64,000 nucleotides of DNA. It comes from Diphasiastrum complanatum. Taxonomy: Eukaryota > Streptophyta > Lycopodiopsida > Lycopodiales > Lycopodiaceae. Position numbers and translations under genes: made by a program. How positions within the stretch are numbered: position 1 is the stretch's first letter; each line of letters starts with the position of its first letter. Where the stretch lies: positions 59,101,600 to 59,165,599 of the forward strand of contig CM055096.1 of assembly GCA_029204225.1 (NCBI GenBank), in the 5' to 3' direction. This document shows, piece by piece, positions 1-9,335 of the stretch. The notes beneath the pieces are model-generated. The model was not told where the DNA came from and ran no database searches. It saw only the letters and a program-made list of their open reading frames with translations.

Positions 1-10
1 ATTATACCAT

Positions 11-444
11 TGGAAAGCACTCGACGAGAGCTTTCCAAGGGTACCCTACATGACCTACTTCCGAGCTACTGTTCAAAAGTTATGGCCGGTCAAAATATCA
101 GAAAGAAAGAAAGAAAAGTCCACATATCTCTCTTGTGCGCAGATAGAGTACTCTGCGGGTCCTTTTCTTGAGCCTTCTTATTCTCCTCCATGAGACCACT
201 GTCAACCACAGTAAAGCTCATCTGATGCAGTATACAAGATAGTGCATCAGCGACCACATTTTCCTTCCCTTTTCGGAAGCGAATTTCCAAATAAAATTCC
301 TGGGTACTCTATCCGCGCACAAGAGGGATATGTGGACTTTTTTTCTTTCTTTTTGAAACTTTGACCGGCCATAACTTTTGAATGGTAGGTCGGAAGAGGG
401 TCATGTAGGGTATCGTTGGAAAGCTCTCGTCGAGCACTTTCCAA
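11..444. repeat. Imperfect inverted repeat with ~140-bp arms
   Basis: Positions 11-150 and 304-444 are reverse complements with scattered mismatches. Both arms carry the words CTCGACGAGAGCTTTCCAA, CCCTACATGACC and TTATGGCCGGTCAAA. The spacer of about 150 bp holds a gypsy RNase H tail. This could be a foldback produced by an inverted duplication of gypsy sequence. The left arm may continue beyond the window. Confidence 0.8.
150..290 (-). pseudogene. Ty3/gypsy RNase H C-terminal fragment
   Basis: The minus-strand reading contains FRKGKENVVADALS, the hallmark end of the gypsy RNase H domain just before the integrase linker. About 40 further residues follow, and the frame then runs into the left arm of the inverted repeat. 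No RT or integrase lies next to it, so it is a short relic trapped in the hairpin spacer. Confidence 0.75.
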
Positions 445-455
445 AGATATAATTT

Positions 456-1039
456 TCGTCTCAATCGGAGCTATAGTTAAAAAGTTACGTTATTTTCAAT
501 GATAATTGCATATTATACTATGAATAACATGTCATGCTTTCGGGCTGGCCTTGACGCCAAATTATAGCATTATTAAGAAAACCTTTTTTTTCAATTCTAA
601 TGAGCTATGTTACGTAGATTTCAAATTTGAGTGTTTTGATTGGTCCAGTGTAAGCAAAATTTGAGAAAAAATATAAAAAGTATCTTTACAAAGGGTCTTT
701 TTTGGATTTAGAACTCCTCTAATGTAACCACGCCACATTGATCATGTTCACCCCGTAAGTTATTGGTGTGTCTAGGGTGTATCCTTTCGGTGAGGATATG
801 TTGGGTTCTGAGTCTGAATTCGGATGACATTCATGCCCAACCATACAGTCAATTGTGGCTAATGCTTCCGTCCACGCACAATGTGAGATTGAGAATCATA
901 ATGACCTCCCTTGACCGGTCTCGGGTGACCAATATTGTGGTCCGTGGTGGAGTAATAGGTTTCATGTTGGAGTTTAATCTTACTCCTATTCTTCCTAACT
1001 GCCCTCCTTCCTTCTCTCAATTTTACTCTCTCAAATGAA
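456..1039. other. Non-coding stretch, nothing recognised
   Basis: AT-rich sequence. The first ~50 bases continue the gypsy-like context after the right hairpin arm. An open frame at 763-1038 has no recognisable motif and I do not call it. Confidence 0.4.
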
Positions 1040-1320
1040 ACCTGTAGAAAATGAACTGTTTTTCAACAGTCTACATTTTTGACTAATTGTCGCTACAATC
1101 TGCATTTTTCCTCACAATTTCAGACAGGCAAAAAACCCGACACTGTCGCCTTTATTTTTGCGACACTTGTGTTACTTAGTTTTTAGGCCATTTCAAACAC
1201 TTCCAGAAATGTGAAAAATGCGACACTGCATTTTTACATGCAGTTTTTGACAGGCGACAAAAGCGAGAAATGCGACATTGCATTTTTACATGCAGTTTCT
1301 GACAGACGACAACACATTTT
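1040..1320. repeat. LTR U3-like segment with 51-bp tandem duplication
   Basis: It is rich in the words GCATTTTT and GCGACACT, which also crowd the copia LTRs near 16800-17200, 39300-39600 and 55640-55990. Two adjacent copies, starting at 1217 and 1268, share AAATGCGACA(C/T)TGCATTTTTAC and the following bases, giving a 51-bp period. It is probably a solo or truncated LTR fragment. No ends were found. Confidence 0.5.
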
Positions 1321-3130
1321 GATTTAACACAAGACCTAGTTTGATAGCAAATTTTGTTGGCTTCAGTCCTTGTAAACCCCATTTCTGATATAAGGTAGTG
1401 GAGATCAAGTTGACACCAGATTCTCCATCTACCACTGTCGCTTCGTCCTCATATCGCTTGTGCTTGACTGGCAGGGTGATGTTGTGTTGCTCGCTCTCCC
1501 CCGCTGCTCCAATATTGACGACGTTATTGGTTCCCTCATAGCCCGCACAATACAAGGGCTCTTTTGTTGCTAGTACAAGTTTCGAATTTATCCATTCTAC
1601 CGAAATGATCTTCGCTTGTGGCACAATTTGCAAGAACTCTCCGAGGGATAAGTTAATTTTGCTAGTCAATAGACTTGTGAGCAGTTCTATCTATGAAACC
1701 TCAGTCTCTTCCATTTAAAATGGCAATTCTTGATAGTACAAACAATCATTAAGATCTGTTCTTAATGGTGAGCTTGTTGGTGGTGTTGGGACTTCAGTGG
1801 CTAGAGGTTCTGCAGGTGTTTCCTTGGGTTGTGTAGCTTCCTTTGCCTGGGTTTCCTGTATCCAATGGCATATTTGTCGACCTTCTTCCTTGGCATTAGG
1901 ATATAGTCTTGCGGCCAAAGGTTGATCATCTACCAGCGGTAGGATGGTGGTGATGTGTGACAGCGAGCACCGAAACATGGAGAATTGAAGATTTCTGTGG
2001 CACTCGCCCTGGAGCTGCTATTGTCTGCATTGTGATCGAATTTCAGTGGTGCACTCACTCTAGGTCTTAATGGGCAATTCTTGCAACAATGTCTGTATTT
2101 GCATTCTCGGCAGAAGGGTGTATATGCCCTTGTGGGGACATTTTGCGATTCTATGCCCGTCTCCGCATCCATAGCAGCCGTAAATTCTCCCGCCTTGGCG
2201 TTGAGGTTGGGCATCCTATGTCGCGAAATATTCATTGATGGTCGGATCTTATATGGCTCATCTGGTCCATACCACTATTGTTGCTCAGGTTAGGATGGAA
2301 CGTCGTGTTCCATTGCTGTCAAGTTCACTTGGGCCACTAGCTGGCCTTGGTAGTGCAGATAATGCCATGCGCTGCTGGTTCATTGGAGCTCCATATCGCG
2401 GTGTCGCATTAGGTTCTCCTTGATGATAAGGATAAGAGGTCTGGCATTGATTCCTCTTTTGCTGAATAATCTGGGGGTTAAATGGGCAGAACGTTGTTTT
2501 GTGTGATGAAGTGTTGCACATATGGCAATACCGATGTGCCAGTTTGAGGTTTTGCTTCAAAATTGGACACTCATTGGTTGTACGGTTTTGTGTACAAACT
2601 AGACACAATACATTCTCTCATCGTGGGTACTGTAGCTAATTCTGATCAGGTGCATTAGAAGATCATGCTAGAGCACTTTGAAAAGACGTTACTTTTTTAT
2701 CAAACTGGGCTGTCAATTGTTCCATTTGTTGTTTGTGAAGTTTTGTAATCTGATCCATCAGCAGATCCTGTAAAATGTTGGAATCATTGGAGGTCGATGC
2801 TACTGAGTGAGTCGGATGATGGACTGTTGGATAGTTATGGCTTGAATCATCATCTGAGCTTTCATCTTCTTCTCTGATGGCATCTTCCATGGCTTCCTGC
2901 AACGTAGCATATTGCTCTCGGCGTTTAGGCTCTTTTTTAATGCTTCATGATAACCCAGCTAGAAACCACATGATCATCGCATGATCGGGAGTCAAGGCTA
3001 TGTTGTACTCGGATCGTAGATGTTTGACTCGTTTGATATAGTCTCGGATCCTTTCTCGTTTTTCCATTTTGATTTTGCTCAGTAGGCTCGTAGACTCATT
3101 TGTGAGCTTGTCTCAATGAGATCTAGCTAC
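1290..3130 (-). pseudogene. Ty3/gypsy gag-protease remnant
   Basis: Read on the minus strand, 3130-2880 gives a gag core with ERIRDYIKRVKHLRSEYN and MIMWFLAGL, interrupted by a stop codon, then a block ending in EAMEDAIREEDESSDD. Positions 2608-2285 encode cysteine/histidine clusters (CLVCTQNRTTNEC, HRYCHMCNTSSHKTTFC), and 2235-2050 another (CRECKYRHCCKNC). Positions 1669-1290 encode an aspartic-protease-like VVDGESGVNLIS with a following LGL. The pieces are in different frames. They follow the gag to protease order of gypsy elements and lie downstream of the minus-strand primer site at 3594-3611. No RT follows, so the 3' half is gone. Confidence 0.75.
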
Positions 3131-3593
3131 AAGAAGTCTGGTGAAGGTTACTAAGAAGTTTTGAAGAAAAAAAATGGTTTTTACAAGAGTTTTTTGAATT
3201 TTTATGGATTTATTCACTTTTCTGGATATCTGCTAGGAGGTAACTCTCCCAAGCTTCTATGCAGGGCTGGGATAGTGTCCTCAGGCTATTGCCAATAGTT
3301 AGTTTTCAGTGGGTAGGGAAAAACCAAGATCTGATGACTTTTTGGCTCACTTTTCCCCTCAAAATTGCAGATTTCTTGGTTTTTTGAGGTTTTTGGTATG
3401 GGTGATGATATGTCAAGCCCTTAGAGGCTGTCTCAGGTCTCCACTACCTCCAAACACATTCTCCGCTAGTTTAAAACAGATCAACACACAAAAACAAGCA
3501 AAATGAACTCTAAACTACCCTCCAAACCACCTAAAACTCACAAAATTAGACTAAAACAACTAAAACATCAACTAAACTAGTTAGTAGTAGCTA
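3131..3593 (-). other. Untranslated leader of the minus-strand gypsy remnant
   Basis: This lies between the primer-binding site and the first gag residues. No coding potential was seen on either strand. The short plus-strand frame at 3309-3506 shows no family motif. Confidence 0.4.
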
Positions 3594-3611
3594 TCCCCAG
3601 CAACGACGCCA
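3594..3611 (-). other. Primer-binding site, tRNA-Asp type
   Basis: The minus strand reads TGGCGTCGTTGCTGGGGA. It differs at two positions from the tRNA-Asp complement TGGCGCCGTTGCCGGGGA used by plant Tat/Athila-type gypsy elements. It lies 5' of the minus-strand gag and is preceded by CTACAAG, as expected just after an LTR end. Confidence 0.7.
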
Positions 3612-3797
3612 CTTGTAGGGTCATAGGTTAGTGTGAGCCACCCTCAGCATGTCAAAAGGGTTAGTTCCACTAGGATAGGACTCTAACTATATTAAGTTGT
3701 CTGCTTTAGTTGCTTTTTAACCACACTAACACTAATCCTAAACTAAGTCTATCACCAAACTAATACTAACCACACCATGCCGCCATCATCATAGTAG

Positions 3798-3867
<70 letters not shown>

Positions 3868-4339
3868 AAGTGTTAATGCCCTTATTCTAATGTAAAAGCA
3901 TTAAGAACATTCACCATTAAAAAATAACAACTCTCAACAAAAAGCATTAGACAAGAAGGCAATAGCATCATTAGGGAGGCCCTTGCCCCTTGGTTTCTAT
4001 TGGCTACTTCAAGAAAAGGAGGATTGAAATCCTAACCCTTTAAAAAACACACATTTCAATCTCTGGTGCACAAAGAAGCACACCCCACCTACCAGCATTT
4101 TGACTTTGACTTCTAATTAGAACTTAACAAAACTTATTTAACGTAGAATTTGGGCCTTTTTACAGCATTTCATTTACATGGCCCAAGTCTAGTTTATTTC
4201 AAAAACAATATTTTACAAGTGCTCATCAGGCTATGGGCTTACGCACACAGGATGCCACGGCCCTCGCAACTTTTTTTTTATTTTCGGCTAATTTTATTTA
4301 TTTGCAGGAAATACCCTCAACACTTGGATGTGGTTATTT
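3612..4339 (-). repeat. Putative 5' LTR of the minus-strand gypsy remnant
   Basis: It is inferred from position: directly upstream of the primer site on the minus strand and before the adjoining copia remnant. It contains an AG microsatellite. There is no second LTR copy in the window to compare, so the outer end near 4340 is a guess. Confidence 0.35.
3801..3864 (+). repeat. (AG)32 microsatellite
   Basis: Uninterrupted AG dinucleotides. It is one of several long GA/CT tracts in the window (also near 12335, 29808 and 50200). Confidence 0.97.
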
Positions 4340-5250
4340 CTTCCTTGGCAACCATCACAACTTGATTAGATTCAACATATGAATCTAACTTGAACAATCT
4401 TCCAAACTTTATCCCTCTTGCTATTACTCTCTCATTCTTCTTGATCTAGCATACATTGGAGAAAAACTTTACAATAAAACCATGATCTGAAAGTTGTCGC
4501 AAATTCTTAGGAATGCTAGCAATGAAAAGTACTTGTCTTCTTGGAAGATCCTGAGCACATGGGAATAGATCCTACTCCTTCAATCTTACATTCATTGTCA
4601 TTTTCTGTTAAGATGGACTTTATAGGTTTTACATAAGGTGTAAGATGAGAAAAGTACTCCCTTTTGCCCAACATGTTGGAACTTCCCCCACTATCGATCC
4701 ACTGGATATTCTCCTTTGACACTTGATGATGAAAAAACTTGACATTATGAGTGAGTCCTCATGATCATTTTTCGTTGGCTTGATTTTGGGCTTAATGCCC
4801 CATCTTGCTACAATAGTAGCACTTGACCTTAGACTTGTCTTTCTTGGGCTTTGCTTGTTTGAAGATCTTCGTCTTGGGCTTGATCTTTTTTTAATGCTCA
4901 TCCCTTTCCTTTGTCTTGACTTTGCCTTTGAAAAACAAAGCTTTGTCATCACCTTTATTGATGGAGAGTCTCTCCATCCTTGCTTTGACATGTGCCTTCC
5001 TACTCTCCTCGGCTGTCATAACACTTTGGAGGTCATCACAGCTAGGCAATTTTCTCATGATAGCATAGGATTGGACAAGGTTAGAAAACTCACTTCCTAA
5101 TCCATTCAAGACAAAGTTGTACAAGCTCATTCTTCTTAATAGGGTCTCCTATGTAAGCAAATTCTCTGTTCAAGTCCTTCACTCTCAAAATATATTGATG
5201 TCTACTCTCATTCTTGTTTTGGAAACATTGAAACACTTGGTTATTTAGAG
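4340..5250 (-). pseudogene. Ty1/copia gag to pre-integrase remnant
   Basis: On the minus strand, 5240-4890 encodes a UBN2-type gag (NESRHQYILRVKDLNREF, LPSCDDLQSVMTAEESRK). A zinc knuckle reading KCYYCSKMGH follows near 4800. A protease segment with IQWIDSGGSSNML lies at about 4720, and a pre-integrase stretch with RQVLFIASIPKNLRQLSD and VIARGIKFGRLFKLD ends near 4350. The pieces are collinear but separated by stops and frame changes. The protease triad reads DSG and is followed by G rather than the usual A. The integrase, RT and RNase H are absent. Confidence 0.8.
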
Positions 5251-5251
5251 A

Positions 5252-5480
5252 ACACTCTGAAGAATAGATTCGCCAAATCGCCAACCGGTGCCTCGTAAAG
5301 CAATAAAAGAGTACTATAGGCGTCTACGCGCTGCCAAACACTATGCAACACCTCCGACAAATTTGTGGTTGGTACATTTTAAGTTCCTTCTATGCTTGTA
5401 TCCTTTAATGGCTGCAATTCAAATGCCATATTTCCATTGTACTTTGAACAGTCTTTGGAGGTCCGCACATTTCTAGCAGT
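5252..5480 (-). pseudogene. Unidentified gene fragment, 'NLSE' family
   Basis: A minus-strand reading contains VPTTNLSEVLHSVWQ followed by AYSTLLLLYEAPVGDL. It aligns with the insert in copia E2's LTR at 40214-40441 (MPTVNLSESRHGSW, then AYRSQLSLYDACVSDL), with about 16 identities in 38 positions. The same frame upstream has one stop near 5386. It abuts copia gag at about 5250. The two copies are clearly homologous, but I do not recognise the family. A transposase-derived protein is one possibility. Confidence 0.5.
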
Positions 5481-5552
5481 TTTCTTAATTTGCTCTTGAG
5501 GGGAGGCTGATCAGTCAGAACAAAAATGCTACTTTCTTTGCCTGGGCCTGTT

Positions 5553-5830
5553 GCTCGCGGGTTGAGGCAAAAAAAATTTGCCTCAGTTTGGGACGAGCTG
5601 AGGCAAAATTTTTTTGCCTCAGCTCGCAAGCAGCAGACAGAGGCAAAAAACCTCTGCCTGATACTCTCTGGTAACACTAAATTATGCCTGGGGGATGTGC
5701 TGATCGCACGTCCCAACGATCAGCACATCCCAGGCATATTTTTTTTGCCTCTGACTGATACTCTCTGGTAACACTAGTTTGGTTTAGCAAAAGAACATGT
5801 CTGGGATGTGCTGATCGCACGTCCCATCTC
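5553..5830. repeat. Cluster of short palindromes, types A and B
   Basis: Type A palindromes are built on GAGGCAAAA/TTTTGCCTC and lie at 5563-5585, 5595-5625 and about 5638-5660. One type B palindrome at 5685-5736 has arms GCCTGGGGGATGTGCTGATC and GATCAGCACATCCCAGGC around a short loop. A half-copy of B lies at 5799-5827. A direct repeat TGATACTCTCTGGTAACACT occurs at 5659 and 5757, on either side of the complete B unit. Together they could form a nested foldback element. Open frames here are artefacts of the palindromes. Confidence 0.85.
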
Positions 5831-6028
5831 TTTCTGAAGATCTGCAACTGCCTCACTCAATTTCAAGTCTATCTTTCCCGAAGAAACATCCTGATTATCT
5901 TTAGCTTGACCGGTTCATCCTTGCGTGTCTGTCCATTCATCTAGCTTGACACTTGTCTGCTTTCTCTGTGATATAGAGGACCGTAAAGCTGCCAGATCCC
6001 TAATCAGACCTTCCAGATCCTCTGTACT
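5828..6028 (-). pseudogene. Fragment of an unidentified coiled-coil protein
   Basis: The minus-strand reading carries STEDLEGLIRDLAALRSSIS, then SVKLDEWTDTQ, one stop, and IDLKLSEAVADLQKEMGRAI. Leucine spacing and charge suggest a coiled coil. It is bounded by palindromic units on both sides and lacks any start. It lies on the same strand as the lectin kinase fragment next to it, but nothing ties the two together functionally. The family is not recognised. Confidence 0.4.
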
Positions 6029-6030
6029 CT

Positions 6031-6145
6031 AAAAAAATTGCCTAGGATGTGCTGATTGCCGGCGATCAGCACATCCCAGACAATTTTTTGGGTCTCTGCT
6101 TGTTGTAGGCTCGCGGGCTGAGGCAAAAAATTTTCGCCTCAGCCC
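6031..6145. repeat. Palindrome pair (B then A) at the kinase breakpoint
   Basis: Positions 6032-6089 form a type B palindrome (CCTAGGATGTGCTGATTGCC pairing with GGCGATCAGCACATCCCAG) flanked by A and T runs. Positions 6116-6144 form a type A palindrome (GGCTGAGGCAAAAAATTTTC pairing onward with GCCTCAGCC). The pair interrupts the receptor kinase reading directly after EKEKLG, where the ATP-binding glycine loop should begin. Confidence 0.85.
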
Positions 6146-7267
6146 CAGTTTTTCTTTCTCACTAAATGCATTTGTCGCAGCAGAGAGCTCTTCATAGTTG
6201 AATTTGCGAGGCTTATGGAAAGGTCGTGGCCTGTGATTGTTAATGCGCATCTTCATAGCTGTCTGTTTCGTACCAGTTCTTGCACACGCCAAGTTGATGA
6301 AAGCAAGAAATATCACAACATTGACACTCAAGAGAATAAGAAATGCTTCTGACTCACGTGGATGCTTTTCTGTTTCTGGATTTGCACATCAGAAATGTTG
6401 CCATTACAAAGGGATTCACTTTTAAGAAATTTGTTTGGAAATCTAGGCACTGCATGAGTCTTGCTAGAGAAGTTCCACGACACGATGTTGTGAGTTTGGG
6501 CCTCCGCGCCAGTTGCTGTCGTGAAGCCCACAAACATGTACTCCTTCAATATTGGAGATAAGTCCAGAGGAACATATATGATAGGTATCAGAGGCCTTTC
6601 CATGGTGGAGGCGTTGGCAATATGCACTTCAAGATGACGAGAATCGCCATTGTAATTAATCCAAGCTGTCACAAACGATCCATATTGCGCTAAACACTCC
6701 TGCTTGAGAAGCATCTGCAGTATGACTAGATTCCATGCTAGCCAGATTAGACATGGCACTACGTTGTGTCTGATAATACATGGAAATTGTTGTGATAGGA
6801 TGTAGGCCATCCCCACATGGTTGTCATTTGGATCATTGAACTCGTCATTCTTGAAGTTGTCAAACTCTACAACGAATGCATTATAAGTATTCTTACAGCG
6901 TTCATTCAGCATGCCCAGCCATTCAGCCTCACGCCCAACTGTGAGCTCATCAGGAGCAACAAAAAACGTAAGGCCGCCCCCGCTAGCTGATTTGTTGCCC
7001 TTGGCAGTCTGATTATTGATGATGAATGAAAATGTCGTGTTAAAACTTGCTAGCAGCCAGTATTCGGATCCCACAGCAAAAATTTTTTTGCCTAGGATGT
7101 GCTGATCGCCATCCCAGCCGGCGATCAGCACATCCTAGGCCTCCATAAATTATGATCTCTGATGCAGTATTGATTCTAAACAAGAACAATGATTCTATCA
7201 TCACAGTTTGTATTCCTTGAAATGCAGAATGACACCTACACAATACATTGAATGCTTTCATTTTCAT
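6146..7267 (-). pseudogene. L-type lectin receptor kinase, truncated
   Basis: The minus strand encodes most of a legume-lectin domain. NTASEIIIYGG is followed, after a palindrome, by WLLASFNTTFSFIINN, GGGLTFFVAPDEL, VVEFDNF and DPNDNHVGM (the metal-binding E-x-D and D/N residues), then YGSFVTAWINYNGDSRHLEV and HNIVSWNFSS. A hydrophobic segment (VNVVIFLAFINLACA) and the juxtamembrane motif KFNYEELSAATNAFSEKEKLG follow. The kinase domain is lost at palindromes 6031-6145. The stretch between NHVGM and YGSF looks out of frame, and another frame there gives a more lectin-like reading, which suggests compensating indels. Plant LecRKs are plasma-membrane receptors. This copy lacks the catalytic domain and about 40 residues near the N-terminus. 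Confidence 0.85.
7090..7140. repeat. Type B palindrome inside the lectin domain
   Basis: Arms GCCTAGGATGTGCTGATCGC and GCGATCAGCACATCCTAGGC surround a short loop, with near-perfect pairing. It joins IIIYGG to VGSEYWLL of the lectin reading, where the sequence between these motifs in intact family members is missing. Confidence 0.9.
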
Positions 7268-7463
7268 TATTTGTTGATTGTTGTGTTGAGATTTTCACAA
7301 GATTTTCAATTTTGGTACCTGAATGTTGATAGCCTTTAGTAGAACCTTTAGTAGATATGTTTCCAATGATGAAGATATATTGTGGATAGCCTTACTTTCG
7401 TAGTTTTTGTAGTGCTCCATCACGGTATTGTTTTGTAAAAGGTACATTGATTCTACTGCACGC

Positions 7464-7498
7464 TGGCTGAGGCAAATTTTTTTTGCTCAATGTGCCTC
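7464..7498. repeat. Degenerate type A palindrome
   Basis: GGCTGAGGCAAATTTTTTTT is followed by an imperfect right arm ending GTGCCTC. It is the outermost member of the palindrome family seen between 5553 and 7500. Confidence 0.55.
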
Positions 7499-7677
7499 TC
7501 TCTCTTTTTCGTAACCTCTTGCATTCAAGATGGAATTAGGTAAACATTGTAAAGTATAACATTTTTTCTTGAAGCTAAGAGAATTTTTTTTTTTTTTCAA
7601 TATGGTGCTGACAAGATCAAAGTCAAGACTATTAGCCATGGAATCATATATCGTAATGGGCGAAGATCACCAACAGA

Positions 7678-8061
7678 GTGAAGTCTCGGCTTTGGACTGA
7701 TTCATATATCGTTACTTTGGATGATTCAACCATGGGAAGCAGGGTGGTTGAAGCAATACATCATGAGCTAGTGCTTAGTGTGGAGAATGACGTAGTGGAA
7801 CAATTACATGATGAGGAGGTCGTTGATGATGCCCATGATGGAGAAAAACCGTTGGAAAGAAAAGTCCGCAAACCAAAGAACATAGAAGAAGAGATTGGTG
7901 TAGTTTCTCTTTCATTCCATATGGACATGCTATCTGTTCTCTTGGAGGAGTTGAAATTACATCGTCCTAGACCACCTCCTATGATACCTCTATGCAGGAT
8001 ATTTCCAAATGAGGCAATTAGAACAGTTGGACGACATGAGGCAATTGATGCGGACAGTTGA
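7678..8061 (+). CDS. Uncharacterised 127-codon ORF
   Basis: It is acidic in the middle (VEQLHDEEVVDDAHDGEKPL), then basic (ERKVRKPKN), and ends HEAIDADS. No domain is recognised. A short frame just upstream (MESYIVMGEDHQQ) resembles the ORF's own N-terminus (DSYIV), which hints at a frameshift or duplication. The ORF could be a retroelement gag piece or an exon fragment. Codon composition looks more ordered than in the flanking AT-rich sequence, which is the only reason to list it. Confidence 0.25.
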   Translation: MKSRLWTDSYIVTLDDSTMGSRVVEAIHHELVLSVENDVVEQLHDEEVVDDAHDGEKPLERKVRKPKNIEEEIGVVSLSFHMDMLSVLLEELKLHRPRPPPMIPLCRIFPNEAIRTVGRHEAIDADS

Positions 8062-8178
8062 TTATTTTATTATCAGTTCGAACAAACATTTATTTGGAGT
8101 TTATGGACCAATTTTTCTTACTCTACTAGATTATCAACTCAGTGGTGTTGTCAAGTACCGTTGTTTGAGCATAGTGTA

Positions 8179-8900
8179 GATGGTCATATGGTATATACTA
8201 CAGATTTGGTAGTCATATGATATTATTTTTCTTGGCATGGCATATGGTTATATGTTCATAATCAATTCGAACAAGCAAATACAGTTAGTTGTATTGGTGT
8301 ATGTTCCTGCTTCTCATGTAAGTTGTTTTGGTGTACGAAAGTTGCTTCTACAATACGTCTAGCTTTTCATAATCACACATCCACAACCACCCGGGCACTA
8401 AGTGAATGCCCGAACTCTGCAACAATCAGCCTCAGCACTAAGGGAATGTTGGGGACATTGCAGAAGATGACACACCCATAGCCACCTAGGCACTAACAAT
8501 ATGCAGATGGTCATATGGTATATAGTGCAGATTTGGTAGTTCATTATCAATTCGAACAAGCAAATATAGTTAGGTGTATTGGTGTATGTTCCTGTTTCTC
8601 ATGTAAGTTGTTTTGGTGTACGAAAGTTGCTTCCACAATACGTCTAGCTTTTCATAATCACACACCCACAGCCACCTTTCACTAAGTGAACGACTGAAGT
8701 TTGCAAAAGCCAGCCGCGACACACCCTATGCTCATTGCCAATCATATTCAAGTATTCTTCATGCTAGATCTCGAGCTACTCCTATATGGAAGTGCTCTTT
8801 TATTGTACATATATGTTTTTGTGAAGCAATCTATGTGATACACAAAACAGCTAAAGTCTGCAAAAGCCAGCCGCAACACACCCTATGCTCATTGCCAAAA
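8179..8900. repeat. Degenerate tandem repeat, ~327-bp period
   Basis: Two copies starting at 8179 and 8506 share GATGGTCATATGGTATATA, CAATTCGAACAAGCAAATA and CTCATGTAAGTTGTTTTGG, with small indels. A shorter segment (AAAGCCAGCCGC(G/A)ACACACC) recurs at about 8705 and 8862. There is no coding potential. Confidence 0.8.
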
Positions 8901-9335
8901 TGAGTAGAATTTGTCTAAAAAAAACTCGCAAAACTCGCAATATTGTTACTCGCAAGATGTCTGGACTTTGATACACATTGTTTTTCCTAATATTCCCTCT
9001 CTACTTGAGGGCTCACTCATTCTCTCTCTCTACCCGAGAGTAGGCTATTTTTCTCTCTCTAAAAGCATGTTGAGAACTTAGTATTTTTAGGTACTTTGAT
9101 TGCTTTGAGTGCCAATTGGATTTGTTATGCATGAAATTGTGCTCTTGCATTAGAATCAATCTAAGAAGATTGTAGGATGCAATCTATGTGATAGATCTAT
9201 GTGCAATCACAACTACCTTTGAAGATCAATTGTGGGTGATGGGCAAGTCTTCACACGTGTGAAACCTCACACTAAAAACTCACATATAATGAAGAATCAC
9301 AAGCACTAAATTGTGATATCAAGAAGGAGTTCAAC
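8901..9335. other. Non-coding spacer
   Basis: Contains CT-rich runs near 9020-9060 and AT-rich sequence. I see no gene, LTR end or structured RNA. Confidence 0.4.

Noticed and set aside
763-1038. 91-codon open frame
   Set aside because: No recognisable motif, no homologous neighbour, and composition like the non-coding flanks.
5405-5771. Overlapping open frames on both strands
   Set aside because: Produced by the palindromes; both strands read the same motifs.
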